Notes under the pieces: generated by a model | Database searches by the model: none | What the model saw: only the letters and a program-made list of their open reading frames with translations | What the model was told of the DNA's origin: nothing | Shown here: piece by piece, positions 10,164 through 22,963 of the stretch | Position numbering within the stretch: the stretch's first letter is position 1 | Layout of the letters: the number at the start of each line of letters is the position of its first letter | Translations under genes and position numbers: made by a program | Origin: Phreatobacter oligotrophus | GTDB taxonomy: Bacteria > Pseudomonadota > Alphaproteobacteria > Rhizobiales > Phreatobacteraceae | Length of the DNA: 64,000 nucleotides | Reading direction: 5' to 3' | Assembly: GCF_003046185.1 (NCBI RefSeq) | Contig: NZ_PZZL01000004.1 | Coordinates: 434,001-498,000 of the forward strand

Positions 10164-11438
10164 TCAGTAGCGGGCGACGACGGCGGCCGTCTCGCCACCG
10201 AACTTCCAGGACAGGCCAAGCCGCGCCCGGCCGCTCTCCACCCGGTAGCGCAGCGGCGCGATGACGTCGCGCGTCGTGCCGAAGCTGTGGATGTATTCGG
10301 CGCGCAGGCTGAGGTTCGGGGTGAGCAGGGTCTCGACGCCGCCACCGAGCTGGAAGCCGTGGGTGACGTCGCTGGCGTTGAACACCGGCGAGCTCAGCTT
10401 CACGTGGGTGAAGCCGTAGCCGGCCGAGACATAGGGCATGACCGAGCCGCCAAGCACGTAGCCGAGGCGGGCCCGCACGCCGACATCCCAGTCGCCAGCC
10501 AGCGAGGCGTTGAACAGGCCGGTGTTCAGCGACGTCTTCGCCGCCGACAGGCTCGCATCGGCCTCGACGCCGAGCACCACTGAGGTGCCGGCGAACTGGT
10601 GGTCATAGCCGGCGAGGATTCCCCCGAAGAGGCCCTGGGCGCCAAGGCCGCGCAGGCTGAACAGGCCCGGCACGCTCAGGGTCGTGTTGGCGAGGGCGTA
10701 GCCGCCCTGGACGCCGATGTGGAAACCGCTCCAATTGCCCCGCCGCGGCGCCGCGAAGGCAGCCTGCTGCGAGCCGCCGAGACCAAAGCGATAGGTCACG
10801 CCCGCCCGCGCCGTGCCGACCTGCGGGCGCAGCGAGAGGCCGGGAATGGGGTTCAGGGCATTGGTGAAGGTGTGGACATATTCGGCATGGGCGAACCAGT
10901 TGCCGGCGATCCGCGTCTCGACGCCGCCGCCGACCTGCCAGCCATTGGTGGTGAGGCCGAGCGAATTGCCCGCGACGGAGACGCTCGCATGGCCCTGGCT
11001 CCAGCCGGCGGTCGCATAGACCATCGTCTCCGGCGTCAGCAGGTAGCCCGCACGCCCCCTCACCGCCCAGCGGCGGTCGGCTGAAATCTTGGCGGTCTGG
11101 CCGAGGAGACCGAGGGTCGTGTCGATCCGCGACAGGTCGCCCTCGATGAGCGCGCCGATGACGAAGCGCTGGGCCACCTGCCAATCTGCGCCGATCTTGC
11201 CGCCGATCAGCCAGCCATTGGCGCCGACGCCAGAGAAGCTGGCGAAGCCAGGGACCGAGATGGTCGTGTTGGAGAAGCCGTGGCCGGCATGCAGGCCGCC
11301 ATAGAGCGCGGTCCAGGAGAAGCCTTCGGCCACGACGGTGGCGGCAACCGGTGAACGCGGCATGCCGAGATCGGCGGCCTGGACCTGCCCAAGGGCAAGC
11401 ATGGAACATAGGACCGAAGAGGCGGTGACGAAACGCAT
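10164..11438 (-). CDS. Outer-membrane beta-barrel protein with two tandem barrel repeats
   Basis: The ATG at 11438 gives a Sec signal peptide ending QVQAADLG (cleavage after about residue 22). The mature protein consists of two homologous halves of about 195 residues. Half one starts GFSWTALYGGLHAGHGFSNT and ends with RAGVTYRFGLGG; half two starts NWSGFHIGVQGGYALANTTL and ends with RARLGLSWKFGG. Each half shares matching elements (GGGVETRI/GGGVETLL, AEYVHTF/AEYIHSF), typical of Omp25/Omp31-like 8-strand porin-family barrels of Rhizobiales. Such barrels normally occur singly. It is alone between the nuo operon and tRNA-Asp. It probably has a structural role in the outer membrane; no substrate can be inferred. 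Confidence 0.85.
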   Translation of the reverse strand: MRFVTASSVLCSMLALGQVQAADLGMPRSPVAATVVAEGFSWTALYGGLHAGHGFSNTTISVPGFASFSGVGANGWLIGGKIGADWQVAQRFVIGALIEGDLSRIDTTLGLLGQTAKISADRRWAVRGRAGYLLTPETMVYATAGWSQGHASVSVAGNSLGLTTNGWQVGGGVETRIAGNWFAHAEYVHTFTNALNPIPGLSLRPQVGTARAGVTYRFGLGGSQQAAFAAPRRGNWSGFHIGVQGGYALANTTLSVPGLFSLRGLGAQGLFGGILAGYDHQFAGTSVVLGVEADASLSAAKTSLNTGLFNASLAGDWDVGVRARLGYVLGGSVMPYVSAGYGFTHVKLSSPVFNASDVTHGFQLGGGVETLLTPNLSLRAEYIHSFGTTRDVIAPLRYRVESGRARLGLSWKFGGETAAVVARY

Positions 11439-11752
11439 GATACACCCATCCCTGAGTATTCTTATTGGTGCCGACAGCACTGTTGCGGCCGGCAATACAC
11501 CACAGGGATGCCTGAGAATCCATGGGATTCCCACAGCATAGTTACGTGACGCAATGTTGCTGCATATGGCGCCCGATTTACGTCATCTGAATACCGTAGG
11601 ACGCTGCGTCATCCACAGTGGTGTGACATTGTTGACGCAAGGGCAGCCCGAACCACAGCCAGTCCCGGGGACTTGATGGCGAGCAGACGCAAGGCCCGAG
11701 GGGACCCAACGCTGATGGCGATGTGGAGAAGGGGCGCTCCCGACGGAGCGAA
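11439..11752. other. Intergenic region upstream of the outer-membrane protein gene
   Basis: About 310 bp with no gene I can support. It holds the 5' region of the outer-membrane protein gene (minus strand). TTCAGA and CATATG spaced by 17 bp lie near 11565-11593, a weak promoter candidate. The region is locally lower in GC than its surroundings. Confidence 0.4.
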
Positions 11753-11829
11753 TGGCGCGGGCGACGGGGCTCGAACCCGCGACCTCCGGCGTGACAGGCC
11801 GGCACTCTAACCAACTGAGCTACGCCCGC
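11753..11829 (-). tRNA. tRNA-Asp (GTC)
   Basis: Minus-strand cloverleaf of 77 nt. The acceptor stem GCGGGCG (5' end at 11829) pairs with CGCCCGC at 11757-11763. The D-arm is GCTCAGTTGGTTAGAGT, the anticodon loop CTGTCAC carries GTC (Asp), and the T-arm contains GGTTCGAGCCC. The 3' CCA is encoded (11753-11755). Confidence 0.97.
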
Positions 11830-12073
11830 GCGCTGCTCGGCGCGCTGTGACGTGCGCCGGTCGAGGCCGCGGGAATTACGGGACCCTCACCGGCCTGTCA
11901 AGGCGCTTTGTGGAGATGGTCCAAAACCCCTCCCCGGTGGCTCCATGCCAGCCTCTCCCGCATAGCCCCCAAGCCCATAAGGCACGGGCCATTGCAGCCT
12001 TTGTTAACTCTCAACGCGTGTACTGGGGGCGGGATACAAGGCGCGCCAATGCGCCGGACGGGAATGACGCTCA

Positions 12074-14053
12074 ATGACTTTCAAATCTCTCTTTCAGCTG
12101 CGCAGCATCGGCGCGAAACTCACCCTGTCGGTCACCGCGACGGCTCTCGTGGCGGCAGGCGTTGTCGGCGCTGCCAGCTACTTCCAGCAGGACGCCCTCT
12201 CCGATCAGGCGATCGAATCGGCTCTGGTGCAGCGTTACGAGGCCGTGGTCGCCGCGATGGCCGAACAGGGGCAGCGCGCAGAGGCCGCCTCCCGCGCCCT
12301 CGCCAATGACCCTCGCGTCACCGCAGCCTTCGCCAGCGGGGATCGCCAGGCTCTTCTGACAGCGATGAAGGACCTCGGCGAACCCTTCCGCACCGGCCTC
12401 GGCCTTGGCCTGATCTCCTTCCAGAGGGCTGATGGCACCGCCTTCGCCCGCGTGCATGCGCCGGATGCCTTCGGCGACAACGTGCTCGCCCGCCGCAACA
12501 CCATCCGCAGCGCCGTCTCCTCCGGCTCGGTGGTGACCGGCATCGAGCCCGGCCGCGACAATGTCTCGATCTTCGCCGTGACGCCGGTGCGCGCCGGCGG
12601 CCAGATCGTCGGCGTGACCGATGTCGGCGCAGCGCTCGGTGTCCCCTTCCTCAACGACCTGAAGCGCCGCTTCAAGGTCGATATCGCCATGCACCTTGTT
12701 CAGGACGGCAAGCTGAACTCGCTTGGCGCCACCTTCGCCGAGAAGACGCTGCTGGATGTCGCTGTCCACCAGGGCGCCATGCAGCGCACCAGCCAGTGGG
12801 CCGAATCCACCATCGGCGGGCGCCCTGTCGCCGTCCTCGCTGGCCCGCTGCGCAATTTCTCCGGCCAGCCCATCGGCACGCTAGAGGTCGCCGTCGACAC
12901 CACCGCCTTCGTCGGCGCCCGCAACACCGCCATGCTGATCCTGCTGGGCGTGCTGATCGCTGTCGCCGCCGCCGGCACGCTGATCGCGATGCTGCTGACC
13001 CGCCACCTCGGCAAGCCCATCCGTGAGCTCAACGACACCATGACCGCGCTGGCGAGCGGCACCCATGACGTCGCGGTTCCCTCGACCGCCCGCCAGGACG
13101 AGATCGGCGACATGGCCCGCTCGGTCGAGGTCTTCCGCGAGAATGCCGTCGCCCGCGCCCGCCTCGAAAGCGAGACCGAGGCCGAGGCCCGCGCCCGCCA
13201 GGAACGCCAGGCCCGCATCGACGCGCTGATCCGCGACTTCTCCGGGTCGATCGGCGAGGTTCTCGCCGGCGTCGGCGACAATGCCGGCCGCATGGAGGAG
13301 ACCGCCCGCACCCTCACCGGGATCGCCGCCGCCGCCTCGCAGCAGGCGGGCCAGGCCTCCGGCGCCTCGCGCCAGGCCTCCGACAATGTGCAGTCGGTGG
13401 CCGCCGCCTCAGAGGAACTCTCCGCCTCGATCAACGAGATCGCGAGCCAGATCGGCCAGACCAACACCGTGGTCGAGCGCGCGAGCACGGAGGCGCAAGG
13501 GGCGAGCCAGCGTGTCCGCGTCCTCGCCGACGCTGCCGGCCGCATTGGCGAGGTCCTGAACCTCATCCGCGCCATCGCCGAACAGACAAACCTCCTCGCC
13601 CTCAACGCAACCATCGAGGCGGCTCGTGCCGGCGAGGCCGGACGCGGCTTCGCCGTCGTCGCCTCCGAGGTGAAGTCGCTGGCCGGCCAGACCGCCAAGG
13701 CGACGGAGGAGATCGCCGCCCAGATCGGCGCGGTGCAGGAGGAGACGGCGACCGCGGTCACCTCGATCGAAGCCATCGCCGAGACCATGCAGGAGGTGGC
13801 GCGCTATGCCTCCGCGGTAGCCGCCGCCATCGAGCAGCAGCGCTCGGCCACCGGCGAGATCTCGCAGAACGTCCAGGCGGCCGCGACCGGCACGGCCCAT
13901 GTCGTCGACAACATCACCGGCGTGACGGAAGCCTCGGCAGAGACCAATGTTTCGGCGACGGCGGTGCTGGATGCGGCGCGCAGCCTCTCCGGGCAGTCGC
14001 AGGCGCTCTCCCGCTCCATCGAGACCTTCCTGTCGGCGGTCCGCGCCGCCTGA
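12074..14053 (+). CDS. Methyl-accepting chemotaxis protein with large periplasmic sensor domain
   Basis: Transmembrane chemoreceptor. TM1 spans about residues 14-36. A periplasmic region of about 240 residues follows, containing a Cache-like pattern ([20 protein letters not shown], then [20 protein letters not shown]). TM2 lies at about 279-301, HAMP at about 302-355, and then the signalling domain with the conserved hairpin tip [20 protein letters not shown] near residue 500. The C-terminus ends AVRAA with no CheR-binding pentapeptide. It should signal through CheA/CheW, but no che genes are in the window. The ligand is unknown. It is a single-gene unit with its own terminator. Length is 659 residues. 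Confidence 0.92.
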   Translation: MTFKSLFQLRSIGAKLTLSVTATALVAAGVVGAASYFQQDALSDQAIESALVQRYEAVVAAMAEQGQRAEAASRALANDPRVTAAFASGDRQALLTAMKDLGEPFRTGLGLGLISFQRADGTAFARVHAPDAFGDNVLARRNTIRSAVSSGSVVTGIEPGRDNVSIFAVTPVRAGGQIVGVTDVGAALGVPFLNDLKRRFKVDIAMHLVQDGKLNSLGATFAEKTLLDVAVHQGAMQRTSQWAESTIGGRPVAVLAGPLRNFSGQPIGTLEVAVDTTAFVGARNTAMLILLGVLIAVAAAGTLIAMLLTRHLGKPIRELNDTMTALASGTHDVAVPSTARQDEIGDMARSVEVFRENAVARARLESETEAEARARQERQARIDALIRDFSGSIGEVLAGVGDNAGRMEETARTLTGIAAAASQQAGQASGASRQASDNVQSVAAASEELSASINEIASQIGQTNTVVERASTEAQGASQRVRVLADAAGRIGEVLNLIRAIAEQTNLLALNATIEAARAGEAGRGFAVVASEVKSLAGQTAKATEEIAAQIGAVQEETATAVTSIEAIAETMQEVARYASAVAAAIEQQRSATGEISQNVQAAATGTAHVVDNITGVTEASAETNVSATAVLDAARSLSGQSQALSRSIETFLSAVRAA

Positions 14054-14078
14054 CGCCCCGACGCGACCGAACACGACG

Positions 14079-14103
14079 AGGCCCGCCCACCGGCGGGCCT
14101 TTG
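14079..14103 (+). terminator. Rho-independent terminator of the chemoreceptor gene
   Basis: A perfect 9-bp stem AGGCCCGCC (14079-14087) / GGCGGGCCT (14092-14100), loop CACC, followed by TTGT, lies 26 bp after the stop. The U-tract is short but stem and position are convincing. It may also serve the convergent AbrB-type gene. Confidence 0.75.
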
Positions 14104-14123
14104 TCGTTCAGACGGTTCGTCAT

Positions 14124-15221
14124 TCAGGAGGGCGGCCGTGCCGGCATCAGCCAGGCGAAGGTCATGGGCGCCGCGATCATCGTCAGGAAGACGCGGATGA
14201 TGTGGAAGGCGGCGACGAAAGCGACCTCGGCATGAAGCGCGACGGCGATGAGCGCCATCTCCGTCAGGCCGCCGGGTGAATAGGCGAGCAGCAGGGTGAC
14301 CGCGGGAAAGCCTGAGAGTTGCGACACGACGAGCGCGAAGGCCGTCATCCAGGCCATCAGGATGAGCGTCGAGCCGACCGACAGCGCCAGGACCCGCCAG
14401 ACCACATGGCTCGCCGTGCCGGCGAATCGGCAGCCGACGGCGACGCCGAGCACCAGCTGGGCGGCATTGACGATCTCGAAGGGCGGCTTGAAGTCCGACA
14501 GGCCGGTGACGTGGATCGCCGCGCTGACGATCATGCAGCCGAGCAGGGTCTTGGCCGGCAGCCGCAGCACATGCCCGAGGAAGGCCCCGGCGAAGCCGCA
14601 GACGACGAGCAGCGCCTCGGCCGCCAGCGGGGCATCGAACATCGACACGCCCGTCACCGGCCGGTCCAGGCGGATCCCTTGCGTGAACTGGATGATGAAG
14701 GGCAGCGTCATCACCACCATGAGGATGCGCGCCGAATGGACGAGGGCGATGATGCGGGCATCCCCTCCCCGCTCCTCGCCATAGATCACCATCTCGACGA
14801 GGCCGCCGGGCATGCCGCAGAAGAAGGCGGTGACGCGGTCATAGCCGCCGACGCGCCGATAGTACCAGACGACCGAGGTGCCGCAGGCCGTCATGAACAG
14901 GACGAGGCCGGCGAGCGGCACGATCCATTGCGGCACTTGGCCGATGATGGCGGGGGAGAACCCGGAGCCCAGCATGACGCCGATGATCGCCGACATGGGC
15001 GAGCGGATGACGCCGGGCGCGGCGACCGGCACCCGCACGAGCGCGGCGATGGTGCAGAAGGTCATGGCCCCGAGCATCCAGGGCAGCGGCAGCCTGAGCT
15101 TGTAGAAGAGCGCGCCGCCAATGATGCCGAGCGCCAGCGCGAGGGCGAAGCGGCGATAGGGGAAGACCGAAGGCGCGAACTGGGCGATCCCGCTGCGCAA
15201 TTCGGCAAGCCAACTCGTCAC
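14124..15221 (-). CDS. AbrB/AbrB-like family integral membrane protein (putative transporter)
   Basis: Hydrophobic protein with about ten membrane segments and the repeated motif of the family formerly called putative ammonia monooxygenase (AbrB duplication family): LPLPWMLGAMTFCTIAALVR in the first half and LRLPAKTLLGCMIVSAAIHV in the second, plus FFCGMPGGLVEMVIYGEERG and LLLAYSPGGLTEMALIAVAL. It is not a true ammonia monooxygenase. I chose the GTG at 15221 because GAGGGGG lies 9 bases upstream; an ATG at 15266 is an alternative, and further upstream the frame would run into tRNA-Val. Product 365 residues. The transported substrate is unknown. Confidence 0.85.
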   Translation of the reverse strand: MTSWLAELRSGIAQFAPSVFPYRRFALALALGIIGGALFYKLRLPLPWMLGAMTFCTIAALVRVPVAAPGVIRSPMSAIIGVMLGSGFSPAIIGQVPQWIVPLAGLVLFMTACGTSVVWYYRRVGGYDRVTAFFCGMPGGLVEMVIYGEERGGDARIIALVHSARILMVVMTLPFIIQFTQGIRLDRPVTGVSMFDAPLAAEALLVVCGFAGAFLGHVLRLPAKTLLGCMIVSAAIHVTGLSDFKPPFEIVNAAQLVLGVAVGCRFAGTASHVVWRVLALSVGSTLILMAWMTAFALVVSQLSGFPAVTLLLAYSPGGLTEMALIAVALHAEVAFVAAFHIIRVFLTMIAAPMTFAWLMPARPPS

Positions 15222-15353
15222 GTCACGCCACCCCCTCGCCTCGTCCGGCCCAGCCGCGCATAGCATGGCCGCCGATCGGCGAAAGGCGCAAAAATACGGT
15301 GTCAGGGCAAGGATGCGGCAGGCGCGGGGCGGATGGGCCTGCAGGCCGGGCGA

Positions 15354-15429
15354 TGGTGGGCAGTGACGGGCTCGAACCGCCGACATCCTGCGTGTAAAGC
15401 AGGCGCTCTACCAACTGAGCTAACCGCCC
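15354..15429 (-). tRNA. tRNA-Val (TAC)
   Basis: Minus-strand cloverleaf of 76 nt. The acceptor stem GGGCGGT pairs with ACTGCCC (one G-U). The D-arm has GCTCAGTTGGTAGAGC, the anticodon loop TTTACAC carries TAC (Val), and the T-arm contains GGTTCGAGCCC. Discriminator A, CCA encoded at 15354-15356. Confidence 0.97.
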
Positions 15430-15489
15430 TCGCCGTGTCCGCATGTAGACCGCCATCGGCCGTCAAACAAGGGTCGGACGCGGCGGTGC

Positions 15490-15533
15490 TGTGAAAGCGA
15501 AAGCGCCGCCGGACCCATGTCCGACGGCGCTTT
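15490..15533 (-). terminator. Terminator of the HU gene
   Basis: AAAGCGCCG (15500-15508) pairs perfectly with CGGCGCTTT (15525-15533). An inner 4-bp CGGA/TCCG extension lies around a CCCATG loop with one unpaired position. On the minus strand it is followed by CGCTTTC. It lies 20 bp downstream of the hupB stop. Confidence 0.6.
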
Positions 15534-15553
15534 GCATGAAAGCGTCACTCCAA

Positions 15554-15829
15554 TCAGGAGTTGACGGCGTCCTTCAGGCCCTTGCCGGCCGAAAACTTCG
15601 GGGCCTTCGAGGCCTTGATCTGCACGGGCTTGCCGGTGCGCGGGTCGCGGCCCTCGCGGGCAGCGCGCTTGGTCACCGAGAAGGCGCCGAAACCGACCAG
15701 CTTCACGTCGCCGCCGGCCTTCAGCGTGGCGGTGATCGCGTCGAACGTGGCATCCACTGCAGCACCCGCCTGCGCCTTGGTGAGGCTGGCGGCTTCGGCG
15801 ACCGCGGCGATCAGTTCGTTCTTGGTCAC
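15554..15829 (-). CDS. hupB: DNA-binding protein HU
   Basis: Small nucleoid-associated protein that binds and bends DNA as a dimer. The 91 residues begin with GTG (VTKNELIAAVAEAASLTKAQ) and show the HU signature GFGAFSVTKRAAREGRDPRT near residues 46-65, with the beta-arm ending in GKPVQIKASKAPKFSAGKGL. The GTG start follows AAGGAG at an 8-base distance, and no ATG upstream fits the family length. It lies downstream of lon on the same strand with a strong terminator between, the same order as in many alphaproteobacteria and E. coli. Confidence 0.96.
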   Translation of the reverse strand: MTKNELIAAVAEAASLTKAQAGAAVDATFDAITATLKAGGDVKLVGFGAFSVTKRAAREGRDPRTGKPVQIKASKAPKFSAGKGLKDAVNS

Positions 15830-15975
15830 GGGCTGTTCTCCTTCAGTTTGCGCCGATCCGGGAATACGCGATTCCGTCGCCGACGGGCGTCTCGTTTGCC
15901 GCGCCACAAGCGCGAAAGCAAGGAAAATGCTGGCTTTGCGCGCCCGGTGTGGACGATTTTGGGGCCTTTCAACAG

Positions 15976-16004
15976 AAAACCCCGGGCAACAAGGCCCGGG
16001 GTTT
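15976..16004 (-). terminator. Rho-independent terminator of lon
   Basis: A perfect 11-bp stem, 15977-15987 with 15994-16004 (AAACCCCGGGC and complement), 6-base loop, followed on the minus strand by TTTTCTG. It lies 23 bp past the lon stop. Confidence 0.85.
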
Positions 16005-16026
16005 GGAATGGTTCCAGAAAAAGGCG

Positions 16027-18450
<2,424 letters not shown>

Positions 18451-18783
18451 GATTCACTCGTCCTTTCGTCGACACGCCGCGAAGCGGCCCGTGAAGGCCC
18501 GCGCCGACGGCGGCGCTCGGATGATCCGGGAAAGGGGTCACGCAACGGAGGCGCGGGGGCGGCGGCGGGATTGAGGCCCGCCCGGAAGCTCTGGCGGCTT
18601 CCTTCGGAGGTCTCGAGGCGCTTGGCCGACCTCGGGCGGAACTCCTGCCCCGGGGTCTGTCGGTCACCATTAGGTGGCGGTGCACACCCCGGGTGTCAAG
18701 GAGCGCCGGGGATAGGTCGGACGGCGGGCGGAACCATCGGCAGGAATGCCACATTCGCTGGTGGCGCGGCCTTGCCGCAATGC
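18451..18783. other. Long leader/intergenic region upstream of lon
   Basis: About 330 bp without a gene. It contains the lon promoter candidate at 18669-18700 and a GAAAGGACGAG ribosome-binding site just before the lon ATG. That placement would leave a leader of roughly 200 nt. I see no small ORF with convincing signals in it. Confidence 0.5.
18669..18700 (-). promoter_or_regulatory. Putative heat-shock-type promoter of lon
   Basis: On the minus strand CTTGACA (18694-18700) is followed, about 17 bp later, by CCACCTAAT (18669-18677). This resembles alphaproteobacterial sigma-32 elements (CTTG ... C-rich then TAT) better than sigma-70. lon is a classic heat-shock gene, which supports the reading. 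Confidence 0.4.
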
Positions 18784-18808
18784 AAAAGGGCGGGCCGAAG
18801 CCCGCCCC
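18784..18808 (-). terminator. Rho-independent terminator of clpX
   Basis: Perfect stem GGGCGGGC (18788-18795) / GCCCGCCC (18800-18807), loop CGAA, followed on the minus strand by TTTTGC. It lies about 25 bp after the clpX stop. Confidence 0.85.
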
Positions 18809-18832
18809 TCAAATGCTGCGCGAGGACGAGAA

Positions 18833-20089
<1,257 letters not shown>

Positions 20090-20199
20090 CATCTCTCTCC
20101 AACGCGACCCTGACCTTGCGACCCGGATCGTCTGACGCGAGGCCCCTTGCGGACCCTCTCGATGTCTCGGCCCCCCGGCTCGCCGATTGGCTCTTAGCC

Positions 20200-20226
20200 A
20201 AACATGGTGCGACCCACGGGATCAAG
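20200..20226 (-). promoter_or_regulatory. Putative heat-shock-type promoter of clpX
   Basis: On the minus strand CTTGAT (20221-20226) and CCATGTTT (20200-20207) lie about 13 bp apart, resembling a sigma-32 promoter and placed about 110 bp upstream of clpX. The match is only moderate. Confidence 0.3.
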
Positions 20227-20375
20227 AAAGGATTAACGCTATTTCGTCACGTGCGTTTCATCTAGGGCCCGCACGTGCCCGTGGATCAGTCTATGCAAGG
20301 CCCGGGCCGCCGATGGTGTCCCAAAAGCGACACCGGGCCATCAGGCGCCGGTCACCCGGCGCGCCGCGGCAAGGC

Positions 20376-21008
20376 TCACGCCTTGGCCTCGGCCTCCTCG
20401 GAACGCTTCTCGATGACCTCGTCGATGAGGCCGAACTCCTTGGCCTTCTCGGCGGACATGAAGTTGTCGCGCTCGAGCGCCTCCTCGATCTCCTTCAGCG
20501 TCCGGCCGGTGTGCCGCACGTAGACCTCGTTGAGGCGACGCTTCAGCTCCTTGACCTCTTCCGCATGGATGAGGATGTCGGTGACCTGGCCGCGATAGCC
20601 GCCCGAGGGCTGGTGCACCATGATGCGCGAATGCGGCAGGGCAAAGCGGTTGCCCTTGGCGCCGGCGGTGAGCAGCAGCGAGCCCATCGAGGCGGCCTGG
20701 CCCATGCAGAGCGTGGTGACCGGCGGCTTGATGAACTGCATCGTGTCGTAGATCGACATGCCCGCCGTGACGACGCCGCCCGGCGAGTTGATGTACATGT
20801 TGATCTCCTTCTTCGGGTTCTCCGACTCGAGGAACAGGAGCTGGGCGACGATCAGCGTCGCCATGCCGTCCTCGACGGGGCCCGAGAGGAAGATGATGCG
20901 CTCCTTCAGGAGGCGCGAATAGATGTCGTAGGAACGCTCGCCCCGGTTGGTCTGTTCGACCACCATGGGGACCAGGTAGTTCATCAGCGTGTCGTGCGGG
21001 TCTCTCAT
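20376..21008 (-). CDS. clpP: ATP-dependent Clp protease, proteolytic subunit ClpP
   Basis: Serine peptidase forming the 14-subunit chamber used by ClpX. The catalytic triad is fully visible: Ser107 in GQAASMGS, His132 in [10 protein letters not shown] and Asp181 in ALERDNFM. The N-terminus [20 protein letters not shown] is a normal alphaproteobacterial propeptide. Length is 210 residues. It lies between tig and clpX in the standard order tig-clpP-clpX. Confidence 0.98.
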   Translation of the reverse strand: MRDPHDTLMNYLVPMVVEQTNRGERSYDIYSRLLKERIIFLSGPVEDGMATLIVAQLLFLESENPKKEINMYINSPGGVVTAGMSIYDTMQFIKPPVTTLCMGQAASMGSLLLTAGAKGNRFALPHSRIMVHQPSGGYRGQVTDILIHAEEVKELKRRLNEVYVRHTGRTLKEIEEALERDNFMSAEKAKEFGLIDEVIEKRSEEAEAKA

Positions 21009-21134
21009 CGTCTCTGGTCCTTTGGGGTCGCGAGCGGGGCGCAGCTTTCCCCGAATCTCTTTGACGACATCCTAACGGCAATGCGCATTCGCCGTGAAAC
21101 CGCGACCCTCGTGATGAAGATGGCGGAAACGAGA

Positions 21135-21155
21135 AGGGCCGCACGCGGCGGCCCT
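21135..21155 (-). terminator. Probable terminator of tig
   Basis: Stem AGGGCCGC (21135-21142) / GCGGCCCT (21148-21155), 5-base loop, followed on the minus strand by TCTCGTTTCC. The hairpin is good but the U-tract weak. It lies about 32 bp after the trigger-factor stop. Confidence 0.5.
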
Positions 21156-21186
21156 CCCCTCACAGGAACGTGTCCGTCGCAGCCCG

Positions 21187-22545
21187 TCAGGCGGCGTCCT
21201 CGTCGTCGTTGTCCTTGAAGAGCTCGTCCTTGGAGACGGTCTTCTCGGTGACGTCGGCGAGTTCGAGAATGTAGTCCACGACCTTCTCCTCGAAGATCGG
21301 AGCGCGGAGCGAGGCAAGCGCCTGGGGGGTCTTGCGGTAGTAGTCCCAGACCTGCTGCTCCTGACCGGGGAACTGGCGCGCCCGCTCGACCACGGCGCGC
21401 GAGACTTCCTCGTCGCTGACCTTGATCTGGGCCTTCTCACCGATTTCCGCAAGGACCAGGCCGAGGCGCACGCGGCGCTCGGCAATGGCGCGATACTCGG
21501 CCTTCGCCTTCTCCTCGGTGGTGTCCTCGTCGGCAAAGGTCTTGCCGCGGGACTCCAGGTCCTGCGTGACCTGGCGCCACACGCTGTCGAACTCCTGGTC
21601 GACCAGCGTCTGCGGCAGGTCGAAGGAATGACGCTCGTCCAGCGCATCGAGGAGCGAGCGCTTCAGCTTGCGGCGCGAGGCGGCGGTGTACTCGCTCTTC
21701 AGGCGGTCGGAGACGGCCGCCTTCAGCTTGGCGAGATCCTCGAAGCCCACCATCTTGGCGAACTCCTCGTCGATCGCCCGCTCGCCGGGCTTCTCGATGG
21801 TCTTCACCGTGACGGCGAACTCGGCGTCCTTGCCCGCGAGATTGGCGGCCATGTAGTTGGTCGGGAACTTCACCTTGACCAGCTTCTCCTCGCCGACCTT
21901 GACGCCGACCAGCTGGTCCTCGAAGCCGGGGATGAAGGAGTTGGAGCCGAGCTCCAGCGGAATCTCGTCGGCCGAGCCGCCCTCGAACTTCTCGCCGTCG
22001 ATCGTGCCGACGAAGCCGATGGTGAGGCGGTCGCCGTTCTCGGCGGCAGCGCCCTCGGCCTTCGGCTCGTAGGGGCGGTTCTGCTTGGCCATTGTCTCCA
22101 GCATGTCCTGGATGTCGGCCTCGGCCGGCTCGACGACCGGCTTCTCGACCTTGATGCCCTTGAAATCGGCGAGCTGGATGGTCGGCAGCACCTCGAAGGC
22201 GACGGTGTAGTCGAGATCGGCCTTGCCCTCGAAGACGGCCTGCGCCTCCTCCTGGGCCTCCGGCAGCTTCACCGCCGGCTCCTGGGCCAGCTTGAAGCTG
22301 TTGTCGTTGATGATCTTCTGGTTGGCCTCGCCGACGACGGCCTCGATGGTCTCGGCCAGCACGGCGCGGCCATAGAGCTTCTTGAGGTGGGCGGTCGGCA
22401 CCTTGCCGGGGCGGAAGCCGTTGATGCTGACGCGGCCCTTCAGGTCGTCGAGACGGGCATCGGCCCGGGCGGCGAGGTCGGCAACCGGAACCACGACGCG
22501 AAATTCGCGCTTGAGACCTTCGGACAGGGTGGCGGTCACCTGCAT
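21187..22545 (-). CDS. tig: Trigger factor (ribosome-associated chaperone)
   Basis: Ribosome-bound folding chaperone with peptidyl-prolyl isomerase activity. It has the N-terminal ribosome-binding domain (signature loop GFRPGKVPTAHLKKLYG, about 43-59), a middle FKBP-type domain (NGDRLTIGFVGTIDGEKFEG, about 160-180) and an alpha-helical C-terminal chaperone domain. Its 452 residues end in an acidic tail rich in D/E. It starts 43 bp downstream of tRNA-Leu on the same strand and may share its promoter. Confidence 0.97.
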   Translation of the reverse strand: MQVTATLSEGLKREFRVVVPVADLAARADARLDDLKGRVSINGFRPGKVPTAHLKKLYGRAVLAETIEAVVGEANQKIINDNSFKLAQEPAVKLPEAQEEAQAVFEGKADLDYTVAFEVLPTIQLADFKGIKVEKPVVEPAEADIQDMLETMAKQNRPYEPKAEGAAAENGDRLTIGFVGTIDGEKFEGGSADEIPLELGSNSFIPGFEDQLVGVKVGEEKLVKVKFPTNYMAANLAGKDAEFAVTVKTIEKPGERAIDEEFAKMVGFEDLAKLKAAVSDRLKSEYTAASRRKLKRSLLDALDERHSFDLPQTLVDQEFDSVWRQVTQDLESRGKTFADEDTTEEKAKAEYRAIAERRVRLGLVLAEIGEKAQIKVSDEEVSRAVVERARQFPGQEQQVWDYYRKTPQALASLRAPIFEEKVVDYILELADVTEKTVSKDELFKDNDDEDAA

Positions 22546-22588
22546 GGCGTCGTTTCTTTCGTGTTCGTGATCGGCGCGGCCGGCAAGA

Positions 22589-22673
22589 TGGTGCGGGCGG
22601 AGGGACTTGAACCCCCACGACTTTCGCCACGGGAACCTAAATCCCGCGTGTCTACCAATTCCACCACGCCCGC
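22589..22673 (-). tRNA. tRNA-Leu (TAG)
   Basis: Class II tRNA of 85 nt on the minus strand. The acceptor GCGGGCG pairs with CGCCCGC. The D-arm has GTGGTGGAATTGGTAGACAC, the anticodon loop TTTAGGT carries TAG (Leu), and a long variable arm (TGGCGAAAGTCG) and T-arm GGTTCAAGTCC follow. CCA encoded at 22589-22591. Confidence 0.97.
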
Positions 22674-22737
22674 CGAGGGCCGCTCGAAAAATGTTCCTCG
22701 TCCCGCCGGATGCTGGGCACCCGCCAGGCGCGGCTGC

Positions 22738-22766
22738 ATAGCATCGGCTTCCGGCGATTGCATCAA
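22738..22766 (-). promoter_or_regulatory. Putative promoter of tRNA-Leu and tig
   Basis: On the minus strand TTGATG (22761-22766) and TGCTAT (22738-22743) are 17 bp apart, 65 bp upstream of the tRNA. The -10 match is moderate. The rest of the 290-bp gap up to 22,963 shows no gene. Confidence 0.4.
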
Positions 22767-22963
22767 GAAAATGACGGTGGGCACGCGGGCGGCCTGTGCC
22801 ACGGCACGCGGCTGAAACGGCGGCCGGCGAGGCTAAGCGGGAACGGGCCGCCGATCGGGCAGCCCGGTTCGCGCCGCGCGGTCTGCCCGCGGGTCCGGTC
22901 CGGCTTGGCAGCCCGGCCGTGCCGTGTCATGCCGCCCGTCGGCCATCCCCCGAAGGAGCACCA

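Noticed and set aside
14124-15221. Ammonia monooxygenase
   Set aside because: Older annotation of this membrane family is misleading; it has the AbrB duplication pattern, no AmoA-type metal site and no amo genes nearby.
15222-15386. N-terminal extension of the AbrB-type protein up to 15386
   Set aside because: The longer frame would overlap tRNA-Val, and its residues are arginine/proline-rich non-membrane sequence.
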